Origin: Pacificimonas sp036351775
GTDB lineage: Bacteria; Pseudomonadota; Alphaproteobacteria; Sphingomonadales; Sphingomonadaceae
NCBI GenBank assembly: GCA_036351775.1
Contig: JAZBPX010000064.1
Span: forward strand, 186,001-250,000
DNA length: 64,000 nucleotides
Reading direction: 5' to 3'
A model generated the notes under the pieces. It was not told where the DNA came from, searched no databases, and worked only from the letters and a program-made list of their open reading frames with translations. Positions 30,502-39,657 of the stretch are shown here, piece by piece (within the stretch, counting starts at the first letter, position 1; every line of letters begins with the position of its first letter). The translations under genes were made by a program, and so were the position numbers.

Positions 30502-31875
30502 TTACTCGCGGAAGGCGGTCTGGCTGAGGCGGGTGATGGGGCGCAGGACATAGCTGATGATCGTCCGCTTCTCGCCGAGCAGGTTGACGTCGGCGACCAT
30601 GCCCGGTCCGATCTGCAACTCGTTGCCATAGCGGTCAATGATCGCCTCGCCGAGGGTCTCCACTTCGACCTCGTAGAAGGTTTCTCCGGTGCGTTCATCG
30701 ACCGTGGAATCCGGGCTGATCGTCACGACCTGACCCTCAAGGCCGCCATAGACGGTGGGGTCGTAAGCCGTGATGTTCACCTTGGCGGCCTGACCGATCG
30801 ACACGAAGCCGATGTCCTTCGGATTGATGCGCACCTCGACGATCAAGGCATCGCCGGACGGTACCATCTCAACGAGGGGTTCGCCCGGCGAGACCGATCC
30901 GCCCACGGTCGATTTCAGCACGCGGTTGATGCGGCCCGTCAGCGGCGCGCGCACCGTGGTGCGGTCAACCCGGCTCTGCAGCGCGGGAAGCTGGCGCCGG
31001 CGGGCAACCATGTCGCCCTGCGCGGCGGCGAGTTCATTCGCCGCGCGGGAGCGCCAGTCCTGGCGCTGCTGGTTGAGGCGGGAGCGCGCCTCCGTCACCC
31101 CGGCCTGTGCGCGGGTAAGGCTGGCGGCAGCGGCGGCCACCTCGCTTTGTGTTACCGCTGCGCGCGATTCGGCCTGGATCAGGGAAAGGCGCGGTTCGAT
31201 CCCGCGCTCCACCAGCGGGCGAAGGATCTCAAGCTCACGCTGCGCCGCCTCCGCAGCGGACCTGCGCGCGGCGAGCGCCGCCTCCGCTTCCGTCACGGCG
31301 CGCTCGGCCTGCTGGACCCGGGCTGCATTGGCATTGGTCAGGCTGGCGAGGTCGGCCATGCGGCTGGCGTAGAGTGAACGCTCGATCTCGACCTGTTCCC
31401 TCAACGCGACATCGCTGCTGGTCGGGAAATTCGGCTGGCGGCCCGCCACTTCGGCTTCAAGCCGGGCGATCTTGGCCTGCAGCGCATCGACGCTGACCTG
31501 GTTCGAATCTAGGTTGGCGCCCGTTTCCGTCGGGTCGAGCGCCATCAGCGGATCGCCCTCGTCCACCACATCGCCGGAGGAGACGAAGATCTCCTTCACG
31601 ATCCCGCCCTCCAGGTTCGACACGACCTGAAGCGAGGAGGAGGGAACGACCCGCCCCTGCCCGCGGACGGAAACGTCCAGCTCGGTCAGGCTGGCCCACA
31701 CGACAAACGCGATGACGATGAAGATGACGAAGATCAGCAGGAACTTCGAGGCCGATGTCGGCTCAAGCGCCACCAGACGGTCCTCGAGCCGGGGGCCATG
31801 CTCGGCGGCCGCGGGCGTCATCTCGACGGTGGGCTGCTGGTCCGGCGTTTCGGGAAGGCGGGGTTCGGTCGCCAT
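30502..31875 (-). CDS. HlyD-family membrane fusion protein of a type I secretion system
   Basis: A 457-residue periplasmic adaptor anchored by one N-terminal membrane helix (about 42-62, LLIFVIFIVIAFVVWASL). It has a lipoyl-like half VRGQGRVVPSSSLQ, a long Ala/Glu/Arg-rich coiled-coil hairpin (about 120-290) and a beta-barrel region with the type I signature GLEGQVVTISPDSTVDE near the end. It bridges the ABC transporter with TolC. Its ATG overlaps the stop of the ABC gene (TGATG at 31875). Confidence 0.94.
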   Translation of the reverse strand: MATEPRLPETPDQQPTVEMTPAAAEHGPRLEDRLVALEPTSASKFLLIFVIFIVIAFVVWASLTELDVSVRGQGRVVPSSSLQVVSNLEGGIVKEIFVSSGDVVDEGDPLMALDPTETGANLDSNQVSVDALQAKIARLEAEVAGRQPNFPTSSDVALREQVEIERSLYASRMADLASLTNANAARVQQAERAVTEAEAALAARRSAAEAAQRELEILRPLVERGIEPRLSLIQAESRAAVTQSEVAAAAASLTRAQAGVTEARSRLNQQRQDWRSRAANELAAAQGDMVARRRQLPALQSRVDRTTVRAPLTGRINRVLKSTVGGSVSPGEPLVEMVPSGDALIVEVRINPKDIGFVSIGQAAKVNITAYDPTVYGGLEGQVVTISPDSTVDERTGETFYEVEVETLGEAIIDRYGNELQIGPGMVADVNLLGEKRTIISYVLRPITRLSQTAFRE

Positions 31876-33722
31876 CAGGACTTCCCTCCGGCCTTGATAT
31901 TGGCCTTGATAAGACCGTCAGGCTGTTTCGGCGCGGCCTTCTGGTCTTTGGGTGCGCTGGCCGCCGGCTGGGCGCCGCCCTGCTGCTGCGCCTGGGCAGC
32001 GCGCGCATCCTGTTCGATCAGTTTCAGCACCTGGTCACGCGGTCCGTCGGCAATCACCTTCCCCTTGTCGAGCAGGATGATGCGGCTGACGAGCGCGAGG
32101 AAGGGCGGCCTGTGCGTGACGACCATCATCGTGCGGTCGGTCAGTTCGGCATGCAGACGCTTCAGCACCTGCGCTTCGGTCTGGTTGTCCATCTGGCTGG
32201 ACGGTTCATCGAGGAGGATGACCTGCGGTTTACCGGCGAAGGCACGGGCGAGCGCGATGGACTGTCGCTGGCCGCCCGACAGCCCCTCCCCCCGGTCGGC
32301 AAGGCGGCGGTCATAGCCGTTGGTGATGTGCTGCATGAAGCCGTGCGTGCCGGACAGCGTCGCCGCGCGCAGCATCTCGTCATCGTCGACGTCGTCGCGG
32401 CCAAGCGTGATGTTGTCGCGCACCGTGCCGGAGAGGAGCACGGTTTCCTGCATAGAGGAGCCGACCTTCTCCCGCAGCGTATCGGGGTCGATCTGGCGCA
32501 CGTCTAGCCCGTCGATGAGGACGGTCCCCTCCTCCGGCTCGAACAGGCCGAGGACAAGCTTGGCGATCGTCGACTTGCCGGAGCCGACCCGGCCAAGCAG
32601 CGCGACCTTCTCGCCGGGGTTGATCTTGAAACTGACGCCGTCGAGCGCCTTCTCCGCCGTGTCGGGATAGCGGAAGCTGACGTTGCGGAACTCGATCTCG
32701 CCGCGCGGGCGGGCCAGCTTGAAGGCATTCTCGCGCGGCCCCTCGATCGGCGTGTCCATCAGCGCATTGATCTGGCGATAGGCCTGGCGCGTGGTGGTCA
32801 TGCGGGACAACAGGTTCGCGATCTGCCCCAGCGGCGCAACGGCGCGTCCCGACAGGATCGAACAGGCGATGATGCCGCCCATCGACAGCTCGTTGTTGGC
32901 GATCTGGAACACGCCGACGATGACAACGCCGCCATAGCTGATCATCTGGGCGGACTGGGCGAAGGTCGTCGCGATGTTCGACACGAGACGCTGGCGCAGC
33001 GACACCGAGCTGTGATCCTCGATGGCCGCCATCCAGCGCCCGCGCAGCAGCTTGCCCGCGCCGGAGGTCTTCACGGTTTCGAGGCCGCCGATGGCCTCGA
33101 CAAGCACCGTCTGCTTCAGAAGACCTTGGCTCATGCCTTCTGCGCTCAACCGGTCCATCGACGGGTGGGTGAGATAACCAGCCAGAATCACAAGCGGGAT
33201 CATGGCCAGCGGCACGAACACGACCGGTCCGCCAATGATCGCGATGACGGCGAGCGTGATGAAGATGAACGGCACATCCACGATGGCCGTGATGGTCGCG
33301 CTGGCAAAGAAATCGCGCAGCGTCTCCAGCTCCCGCATCAGCCCGGCGAGCGCACCCGTCGATCCGCGTTTCGCATCCAGGCGGATCTTGAGGAGCTGCT
33401 GAAAGACCGTCTGGCCGATGTCGCGGTCGATGGCGGCGCCTGCCAGATCGGTGAAATAGGCGCGCAGCATCTTCAGGATGAAATCGAAGATGATGACGAT
33501 GCCAAGGCCGATGGCGAGCGCGATCAGGCTTTCGATGGCCTCGTTCGGAATGACGCGGTCATAGACCGTCATCGTGAACAGGCTCGTCGCCAGCGCGAAG
33601 ATGTTGATGAAGAACGCAGCGAGGGCGACGCGCATGTAAACCGAACGGTTCTTGCGCATCGGCTTCATCAGCCAGTCGGCAAAGCGCGGCGCCTTGCCCC
33701 TAAAATCCATTTCAGCCGACAC
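31875..33722 (-). CDS. Type I secretion system ABC transporter (permease-ATPase)
   Basis: A 615-residue half-transporter with about six membrane segments (residues 30-310), then an ATPase domain: Walker A LLGRVGSGKST, signature LSGGQRQSIALARAF, Walker B VILLDEPSSQMD, H-loop VVTHRP. The N-terminal C39-like domain of the HlyB/LapB group is missing, so the protein begins directly with the membrane domain. The C-terminal 50 residues form a Gln/Ala/Lys-rich tail. It powers export of a protein with a C-terminal signal; no such protein is adjacent. Confidence 0.94.
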   Translation of the reverse strand: MSAEMDFRGKAPRFADWLMKPMRKNRSVYMRVALAAFFINIFALATSLFTMTVYDRVIPNEAIESLIALAIGLGIVIIFDFILKMLRAYFTDLAGAAIDRDIGQTVFQQLLKIRLDAKRGSTGALAGLMRELETLRDFFASATITAIVDVPFIFITLAVIAIIGGPVVFVPLAMIPLVILAGYLTHPSMDRLSAEGMSQGLLKQTVLVEAIGGLETVKTSGAGKLLRGRWMAAIEDHSSVSLRQRLVSNIATTFAQSAQMISYGGVVIVGVFQIANNELSMGGIIACSILSGRAVAPLGQIANLLSRMTTTRQAYRQINALMDTPIEGPRENAFKLARPRGEIEFRNVSFRYPDTAEKALDGVSFKINPGEKVALLGRVGSGKSTIAKLVLGLFEPEEGTVLIDGLDVRQIDPDTLREKVGSSMQETVLLSGTVRDNITLGRDDVDDDEMLRAATLSGTHGFMQHITNGYDRRLADRGEGLSGGQRQSIALARAFAGKPQVILLDEPSSQMDNQTEAQVLKRLHAELTDRTMMVVTHRPPFLALVSRIILLDKGKVIADGPRDQVLKLIEQDARAAQAQQQGGAQPAASAPKDQKAAPKQPDGLIKANIKAGGKS

Positions 33723-33743
33723 GGCTAACTTCCCCCAATTGGC

Positions 33744-35174
33744 CTAGCGGCGCGCCAGCGGTTCGGCGCGCTCGATATCGAGCGCTTCGAGCAGACGCCC
33801 CGTGCGGGCCAGAAGCACATAACGGGCGGCGTCGCGCTCCGTCAGCGTCTGTATGTAGCGGCCCGCGACCGAAAAATAAGTGTCCTCGGCCTGAAGGACA
33901 TCGAAAAGCGACCCGCGCGCGGCGCGAAAGCGTTCCGCCAGCACATCGCGCGTGCGGCGGGCGGCGATGTAATTGTCGGCAAGCGCGGCGAGTTCGGCAT
34001 CGAGGGCGCGAACGTCGGCCCAGGCGATGGCGGCGTCGCGCGCGGCCTCTTCCTCCACGGCCTCGGCGCGGGCGAGGGCGGCGTCGGCGCGGGCCACGGC
34101 GCTGTCGGCGCGGGCGAAGCGGCCGGAGAAGAACTCCTGCGTCACCTGAAGCTCCGCGCGCACGTCGTAGCTGTCCCCGGGATCCTCGTCGAACAGGCCG
34201 TAATAGCCGCCGCGCACACCGAGCGAGGCCTGCGGCAGGCGCTCCGCCTTCGCAGCGCGGCTGTCGTCGTAAACGGCGTTCGCATTCTCGCGCGCCGCCT
34301 CCACCATGGGCGACACCCGGGCCAGATAGGTGGCCATGTCGAGGCTGAGGTCGGGAAGGCCCGGGTCGGGCGCGCGCAGGGTACCGGGCGGCGGCGGCAT
34401 ACCGATCAGCTCGCGGTAGCGCGCCTCCGCCGAGGCAAGCTGGCGGCGGAACCGGGCGAGGCTGGCGCTCGTCAGCGCAATGGAGCTTTCCGCGCGGGCC
34501 AGATCGCCGGGCGCGTTCACGCCGCTGTCGATCCGTTCCTGGATCGAGGCGAGCGCAGCCCGCTGATTGACGAGAAAGACGTCCGACAGATCGACGAGCG
34601 CACGGAAAGCGAACACGTCGTACCATGTGGCGATAGCGGCGAGCGCCACGCGCTCCGCCTCGGCATCGACCGACAGCATTGCGCTTCGGATCCGGTGCGA
34701 GCCCGCCTCGATCCGGGCAGACGTCGCGCCGAAGTCGAGAACTGTCTGGCTGACCCCAAAGGTCGCGTCATAGCGGGACTGCGACCGCGCGCTTTCCAGA
34801 ACGTTGTCGGGGTCGTTCTGAAACTCGCGGGCAATCGACTCGCGGGCGGCAAAGCCGACCTGGACATCAGGGATCAGTCCAGCGCGCGCTTCATCCTTGT
34901 CCGCTTCCGCGACCCGCGCCCCGGCCTCGGCTTCGGAAACGGATGGGTTGCGCGCAACAGCGGTGCCAATGGCTTCGCGAAAGACAGCCATGGACTCGTT
35001 GCGGCTGCCCAGCAGCAGGACCGGGTCGGTGTCCCGGTCGATGGACAGCGGCTCGCCGCTCGCTTCTGGCAGCGCAAGCAGGCCGCCGACAGTCTCCGCG
35101 GCGTCCTGAGCGGCGGCGGGCGCTATAAACGCGAAGGAGGATGCCGCGAACAGCAGCAGCCGGTGAATAACCAT
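33744..35174 (-). CDS. TolC-family outer membrane channel of the type I system
   Basis: A 476-residue outer-membrane protein starting at ATG 35174 with a signal peptide ending APAAAQ; an upstream ATG at 35246 is less likely. The sequence shows the two internally repeated halves of TolC, each with long Ala/Glu/Arg-rich helices and short beta segments. It is the first gene of a tight operon (21 bases to the ABC gene) whose three products form a full export channel through both membranes. Confidence 0.92.
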   Translation of the reverse strand: MVIHRLLLFAASSFAFIAPAAAQDAAETVGGLLALPEASGEPLSIDRDTDPVLLLGSRNESMAVFREAIGTAVARNPSVSEAEAGARVAEADKDEARAGLIPDVQVGFAARESIAREFQNDPDNVLESARSQSRYDATFGVSQTVLDFGATSARIEAGSHRIRSAMLSVDAEAERVALAAIATWYDVFAFRALVDLSDVFLVNQRAALASIQERIDSGVNAPGDLARAESSIALTSASLARFRRQLASAEARYRELIGMPPPPGTLRAPDPGLPDLSLDMATYLARVSPMVEAARENANAVYDDSRAAKAERLPQASLGVRGGYYGLFDEDPGDSYDVRAELQVTQEFFSGRFARADSAVARADAALARAEAVEEEAARDAAIAWADVRALDAELAALADNYIAARRTRDVLAERFRAARGSLFDVLQAEDTYFSVAGRYIQTLTERDAARYVLLARTGRLLEALDIERAEPLARR

Positions 35175-35274
35175 GTCGAGGGTTCCGTCAGTCCCGGAAA
35201 TCACTTGTGAGCCCGCCCCCATAGCCTGAAACGGGGTCAGTTCCAATTCCCCCTATCAGAAATGGTCCGCCCGC

Positions 35275-36261
35275 ATGCGTTCTCCAACCCTATTCGTCGA
35301 GATCGAGCGATTTCCCACGCAGGGTGCCTTCACAATTTCCCGCGGCGCGAAACATCATGTCGACGTGGTGACCGTGCGCCTGAAGCGCGGCGCGCATGAA
35401 GGTCGCGGCGAGGGTACGGCTATTTACTATCGCGGCGATAGTGCAGAGGTCGCCGCCCAGCAGGTGCTCGCGCTGCATGACGACGTCGCGGGCGGCATGA
35501 CGAAGGCGGACGTGCAGGATGCGCTGCCCGCGGGCGCGGCGCGCAACGCGCTCGACGCAGCCTTCTGGGACCTGGAGGCGAAGGAGAGCGGCACGCCGGT
35601 GTGGCGAACGATCGGCCTGCCGAAGCCGCAGCCGCTCCTCACCGCCTACACGATCTCCACAGGCGAGCCCGAGGTCATGGAGGCCGCCGCGCGCAAGGCG
35701 GCGAACCGCGAACTCCTCAAGGTGAAGCTGGCGGGCGAAGGGGATCTGGAGCGTGTCGATGCCGTACGGCGCGGCGCGCCCCATGCCCGCCTGATCTGCG
35801 ACGCGAATGAGGCATGGACCGGGTTCGACGTGGCGGCAATGGCGACCGAACTGCTGCCCTACCGCGTGGAACTGATCGAGCAGCCCTTTCCCGCCGGTGA
35901 GGACGCCCAGCTCGACCATGTGCGCTCGCCCATCCCCCTCTGCGCCGACGAGAGCCTGCACGACCTCGAAAGTCTCGACGCCTGCCTGGGACGCTACGAC
36001 TTCATCAACATCAAGCTCGACAAGAGCGGCGGTTTGACAGAGGCGCTGCAGCTGGTCGAGGGAGCGCGGGCGGCCGGTATCGGCATCATGACCGGCTGCA
36101 TGCTGTCCACATCGCTCGGCATCGCGCCCGCTTTCTTCGCCGCGATGAACGGCCAGTATGCCGACCTCGACGGGCCTCTGCTCCTCTCAAAAGACCGCGC
36201 CGACCCCCTGCGCTTCAGCGGCAGCGACGTCTTCCCGCCCGAACGGGCGCTCTGGGGCTGA
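35275..36261 (+). CDS. Dipeptide epimerase (L-Ala-D/L-Glu epimerase type)
   Basis: A 328-residue enolase-superfamily enzyme that inverts the alpha-carbon of the second residue of a dipeptide, in recycling of murein peptides. The KxK base (LLKVKLAG, about 147-154), the metal ligands in ICDANEAWT, IEQPF and CADES, and the opposite lysine in INIKLDKSGG are all in order. It overlaps no neighbour but lies only 3 bases ahead of the kinase gene at 36265, so they form an operon. The TolC gene is divergent from it. Confidence 0.92.
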   Translation: MRSPTLFVEIERFPTQGAFTISRGAKHHVDVVTVRLKRGAHEGRGEGTAIYYRGDSAEVAAQQVLALHDDVAGGMTKADVQDALPAGAARNALDAAFWDLEAKESGTPVWRTIGLPKPQPLLTAYTISTGEPEVMEAAARKAANRELLKVKLAGEGDLERVDAVRRGAPHARLICDANEAWTGFDVAAMATELLPYRVELIEQPFPAGEDAQLDHVRSPIPLCADESLHDLESLDACLGRYDFINIKLDKSGGLTEALQLVEGARAAGIGIMTGCMLSTSLGIAPAFFAAMNGQYADLDGPLLLSKDRADPLRFSGSDVFPPERALWG

Positions 36262-36264
36262 GGC

Positions 36265-37098
36265 ATGCCGCCCGACAGCGAACTGGAGACGACCGTCGCC
36301 GACTGGCGATTGGAGAACCTCAGGCTTCTTGCCGAGACACCGACAAGCCACGTCTACCGCGCTACCCGCGACGGCAAGGATTGCGTTCTGAAGGTCTTTA
36401 CCGACTTCGGCCGGACTTATGAGGGGCTTTCAGGCGTTGCGCTTGGTCTCTTCTGCGGACGCGGAGGGGTCGACGTCCTTGCGCACAGCCCGGCTGCGCT
36501 CCTGCTCGACTATCTGCCCGGCCCCGATCTCGGCTCGGTGATCACGGAACATGGCGATGATGAGGCAGCGCGGCTTGCCGCGTCTCTGTTGTCCGACCTG
36601 CACACACCCGCCCTGCCCGCACCCGCCCTGCCCACCGGTGCCGATTTTCCGCAGCTTGGAGAGCGGTTTCTCGCGCTGAACCGCGACGGTCCACCGGAAC
36701 TGGCGGGGTTAATTACGAGGGCGCGTGAAGTTGCGAGCGATCTGCTGGCCGCGCCGGGCCCGCAAGCCCTCCTCCACGGCGATCTGCACCATCAGAATAT
36801 CCTGCGGGCGGGCGACGGGCGCTGGCGGCTGATCGACCCGCAGCCGATCATAGGCGAGCGCACCTATGATGCTGCCAATCTGCTGAGCAATCCGCGCGAC
36901 AATCGGTGCCTGATAGCCGACCCCGAGCGGATCAGGCGCCATGCCCATCTCTATGCACGCGCGCTGGAGACCGACCCGAACCGAATGATCGCGTTCGGTT
37001 TCGTGCACGCCTGCGTTTCGATCTGCTGGTCGCTGGAAGACCAGACGTCCGTCCACGAGCGCCCCGCCGCGGCGGCAACCATGCTGGCGCTGCTGTGA
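36265..37098 (+). CDS. Aminoglycoside/hydroxyurea-type phosphotransferase family kinase
   Basis: A 277-residue kinase-like protein of the APH(6)/streptomycin kinase branch. The catalytic loop LLHGDLHHQNIL (about 172-183) and the metal-binding WRLIDPQPIIGE segment (about 190-201) are present, as is the ATP lysine in DCVLKVF. Such proteins phosphorylate aminoglycosides or small metabolites; resistance cannot be claimed from sequence. It sits behind a dipeptide epimerase with 3 bases between, hinting at a sugar or cell-wall-fragment substrate. Confidence 0.85.
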   Translation: MPPDSELETTVADWRLENLRLLAETPTSHVYRATRDGKDCVLKVFTDFGRTYEGLSGVALGLFCGRGGVDVLAHSPAALLLDYLPGPDLGSVITEHGDDEAARLAASLLSDLHTPALPAPALPTGADFPQLGERFLALNRDGPPELAGLITRAREVASDLLAAPGPQALLHGDLHHQNILRAGDGRWRLIDPQPIIGERTYDAANLLSNPRDNRCLIADPERIRRHAHLYARALETDPNRMIAFGFVHACVSICWSLEDQTSVHERPAAAATMLALL

Positions 37099-37110
37099 CG
37101 GCCCGGCACG

Positions 37111-37143
37111 AAAAAACCGCCCGGCCCAAGGAGGGCGAGGCGG
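37111..37143 (-). terminator. Rho-independent terminator of the stress flavin protein gene
   Basis: On the minus strand CCGCC/GGCGG and GCCC/GGGC stems around a TCCTT loop are followed by TTTTTT. It begins 50 bases past the stop of the gene at 37193. The mirror T content on the + strand is weak, so it chiefly serves the minus strand. Confidence 0.8.
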
Positions 37144-37192
37144 CCTTTCGTCATGCAGGCTTCTGACGGCCCGCTGTCAGAGGCTTCGGCGG

Positions 37193-37693
37193 TTACGCGG
37201 CGAAGCGGGTCTCGGTCTGGTGTTCGCGCGCCTCTTCAGAGGCGGTGTCGTTCCAGAGCGTCGAGGCCATTTCCTTCAGGAAGGAGCCGGTCCCGGCTTC
37301 CCAGAATTCGGCGCGGCCGAGGTCCATGCGAAGCAGCGTGACCTTCGGATCGTCCTTGCCGCCATCGAACCAGGCGCTGACCATCGGCGACCAGAACTTG
37401 TCGATCTTCGTGCGGTCATTGTCGATCACGAGGCGACCGTGGATCGAAGCGAAGAAATCATGGCCCTTCGCGCTGTAGCTGACCACGGCATCCGTCGAAC
37501 CGGACTGAAGGCCCTTAACGAATCCATTGTCGCTCGAGGTGAAGAAATACAGGTCATTGCAGTAGTCATCGTCGAACTGAGCCGTCATCGGCTGGCTGTG
37601 CGACCGGTCACTTCCGGAAAGGGCCAGCATGACAAAGGGGCTGTCTTCGAGTTCTGACCAGAACTTCTTCTTGAAATCGATATCGGTCGTCAT
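37193..37693 (-). CDS. Pyridoxamine 5'-phosphate oxidase-like general stress protein
   Basis: A 166-residue split-barrel flavin-binding protein of the general stress protein 26 group. Typical parts are SPFVMLAL, the RSHSQPMTAQF strand, DLYFFTSSDN and the late AWFDGGKDDPKVTLLRMD block. The family binds FMN or FAD; the reaction is unknown. A perfect EcfG promoter 40 bases upstream and an own terminator show a stand-alone stress-induced unit. Confidence 0.9.
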   Translation of the reverse strand: MTTDIDFKKKFWSELEDSPFVMLALSGSDRSHSQPMTAQFDDDYCNDLYFFTSSDNGFVKGLQSGSTDAVVSYSAKGHDFFASIHGRLVIDNDRTKIDKFWSPMVSAWFDGGKDDPKVTLLRMDLGRAEFWEAGTGSFLKEMASTLWNDTASEEAREHQTETRFAA

Positions 37694-37732
37694 GGAGCAT
37701 TCTCCTATGCATTTGATTGCGTATGTCTTTTC

Positions 37733-37757
37733 AACGGAGAGACCGTAACTTTGTTCC
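37733..37757 (-). promoter_or_regulatory. EcfG (general stress) promoter, perfect match
   Basis: The minus strand reads GGAAC, 16 bases, CGTT: an exact match to the alphaproteobacterial EcfG consensus. It ends 39 bases before the ATG of the stress protein at 37693, with a fitting start point and a GGAG ribosome site between. Confidence 0.85.
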
Positions 37758-37819
37758 GGATAGTTGGCGGTCTATTCTCTTGGCGGAATGTCGCACCCAA
37801 GGGGTTCTCCCAGCGCACG

Positions 37820-37852
37820 AAAAAGGGGCGGTGCCGCAGCGACCGCCCCTTT
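37820..37852 (-). terminator. Rho-independent terminator of the thiolase gene
   Basis: On the minus strand AGGGGCGGT and ACCGCCCCT form a perfect stem around a CGCTGCGGC loop, followed by TTTTT. It starts 24 bases after the thiolase stop. On the + strand the stem is followed by TTT only. Confidence 0.88.
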
Positions 37853-37875
37853 CATGCGAACAGCAACGCTGGCTG

Positions 37876-39048
37876 CTAGAGGACTTCGAAAATCCCGGCC
37901 GCGCCCATGCCGCCGCCGACGCACATCGTGATGCAGACATATTTCACGCCGCGGCGCTTGCCCTCGATCAGGGCGTGGCCGGTCATGCGGGCGCCGGACA
38001 TGCCGTAGGGGTGACCGATGGAAATCGCGCCGCCATTCACGTTCAGCTTCTCCTGCGGAATGCCGAGCTGGTCGCGCGAGTAGAGCACCTGTACGGCGAA
38101 GGCCTCGTTCAGTTCCCACAGGCCGATATCGTCCATCGTCAGGCCGGTCGCCTTCAGGACCTTGGGTACGGCATAGACCGGGCCGATGCCCATCTCGTCC
38201 GGCTCCAGACCGGCAACAGCCATACCGACATAGCGGCCGAGCGGCGTCAGGCCCTTCTTCTCTGCGACCTTCGCCTCCATCAGGACCGACGCCGATGCAC
38301 CGTCCGAAAGCTGGGAGGCGTTGCCGGCGGTGATATAGTCGCCGATCACGGGCCCCAGGCCCTTCAGCCCCTCCAGCGTGGTTTCGGGGCGATTGCCCTC
38401 ATCCTTCTCGAGCGTCACCTTTTGCTCGATAATCTCCTGCGTTTCCTTGTTCTTCAGTTTCACCGTGCTGGGCAGCGGGACGATCTCGTCGTCGAATTTC
38501 CCGGCTTCCTGCGCGGCCGCCGTGCGCCGCTGCGATTCGAGCGAATATTCGTCCTGCACATCGCGGCTGACATTATAGCGCTTGGCGACGATTTCCGCGG
38601 TCTGCAGCATCGGCATGTAGATGTCGGGGTGCATCTCGACGAGTTCCGGGTCCGCGCCGACGCGCATTTCCGGCGTCTGGACCATCGAGATTGAATCGAC
38701 GCCGCCGCCGACACAAACGTCCATATTGTCGACGATGATCTGCTTGGCGGCCGTGGCGATGGCCATCAGGCCCGACGCGCACTGGCGATCGAGCGACATG
38801 CCCGACACGGTGACGGGCAGACCGGCGCGCAGCGCGGCGAGACGGCCGATATTGCCGGCCTGAACGCCCTGCTGCAGCGCGGCGCCGATGACGACATCAT
38901 CAACCTCGGCCCCATCGATCCCGGCCCGCTCGACGGCGTGTTTGATGGCGTGCCCGGCGAGCGTCGGCGAGGGCGTGGCGTTGAAGGCGCCGCGATAGGC
39001 CTTGCCGATGGGCGTACGGGCAGTGGAAACGAGGACGGCGTCGCGCAT
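37876..39048 (-). CDS. Acetyl-CoA C-acyltransferase (thiolase)
   Basis: A 390-residue thiolase that cleaves 3-ketoacyl-CoA with CoA or condenses acetyl-CoA units. The acyl-accepting Cys90 (DRQCASGL), the GHPYGMSGA block with its catalytic His, and the second Cys in CITMCVGGGMGAAG are present. Length and sequence match degradative FadA-type thiolases. It ends at a strong terminator and is followed upstream by a MaoC-type hydratase in the same direction, 80 bases apart, so fatty acid or side-chain oxidation is the likely pathway. Confidence 0.93.
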   Translation of the reverse strand: MRDAVLVSTARTPIGKAYRGAFNATPSPTLAGHAIKHAVERAGIDGAEVDDVVIGAALQQGVQAGNIGRLAALRAGLPVTVSGMSLDRQCASGLMAIATAAKQIIVDNMDVCVGGGVDSISMVQTPEMRVGADPELVEMHPDIYMPMLQTAEIVAKRYNVSRDVQDEYSLESQRRTAAAQEAGKFDDEIVPLPSTVKLKNKETQEIIEQKVTLEKDEGNRPETTLEGLKGLGPVIGDYITAGNASQLSDGASASVLMEAKVAEKKGLTPLGRYVGMAVAGLEPDEMGIGPVYAVPKVLKATGLTMDDIGLWELNEAFAVQVLYSRDQLGIPQEKLNVNGGAISIGHPYGMSGARMTGHALIEGKRRGVKYVCITMCVGGGMGAAGIFEVL

Positions 39049-39130
39049 GTTTGTTCTCCTTTTGTTGCTGCCTTCAGACTTAGCCGCGCAGACGTTCAGA
39101 CGTAAAGGGCCGATCCGCCCTGAACGCTGA

Positions 39131-39592
39131 TCAGACGTAGGTCAGCGTGATCCATTCGGCCTTCAGGGCTGGTTTGTCCTCGCCTTCGATCTCGACGGTG
39201 ACGTCGTAGACCGCCTGCAGGATGCCCTTGCCGCGCTCCTTGGCCTCCTGGACCTTGAAGTTCGCGCGGATGCGCTTGCCGGACTTAACAGGTGCCATCA
39301 GGCGGATTTTGTTCGCGCCGTAGTTCACGCCCATCTTCGTGCCCTCGACCGGCGGCAGCACCGAATAGGCCAGGACCGGCATCAAGCTGAGCGTCAGGAA
39401 GCCGTGCGCGATGGTCGAGCCGAACGGGGTCTGCGCCGCGCGTTCGGGATCGACATGGATGAACTGGTGATCGCCGGTGGCGTCGGCGAACTTGTCGATC
39501 ACGTCCTGCGTGACCTCGAACCAGTCGGAGGTTCCGATGTCCTTGCCATCGCGGTTGACGAACTCTGCCGGCGTGATTGCTGCGACTGCCAT
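39131..39592 (-). CDS. MaoC family dehydratase
   Basis: A 153-residue single hot-dog domain protein. The hydratase motif ATGDHQFIHVDPERA (about 38-52), with its catalytic Asp and His, and the following TIAHGFLTLSLMP segment identify R-specific enoyl-CoA hydratase/MaoC proteins. It would hydrate a 2-enoyl-CoA to the (R)-3-hydroxy form. It lies upstream of the thiolase on the same strand and diverges from putA. Confidence 0.9.
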   Translation of the reverse strand: MAVAAITPAEFVNRDGKDIGTSDWFEVTQDVIDKFADATGDHQFIHVDPERAAQTPFGSTIAHGFLTLSLMPVLAYSVLPPVEGTKMGVNYGANKIRLMAPVKSGKRIRANFKVQEAKERGKGILQAVYDVTVEIEGEDKPALKAEWITLTYV

Positions 39593-39657
39593 TTGCTCCC
39601 CTTTCGGTGCCTGTTATGGCCTGTGTCTGTACCCACGCGTAAGGGCCGTTCCTACCT

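Noticed and set aside
33712..34626. 304-codon minus-strand frame within the TolC gene
   Set aside because: Same strand but shifted frame of TolC, with Arg/Gly-rich low-complexity sequence.
39106..39120. GGGC/GCCC hairpin after the MaoC gene as a terminator
   Set aside because: Only four pairs and no proper T-run; too weak to list.
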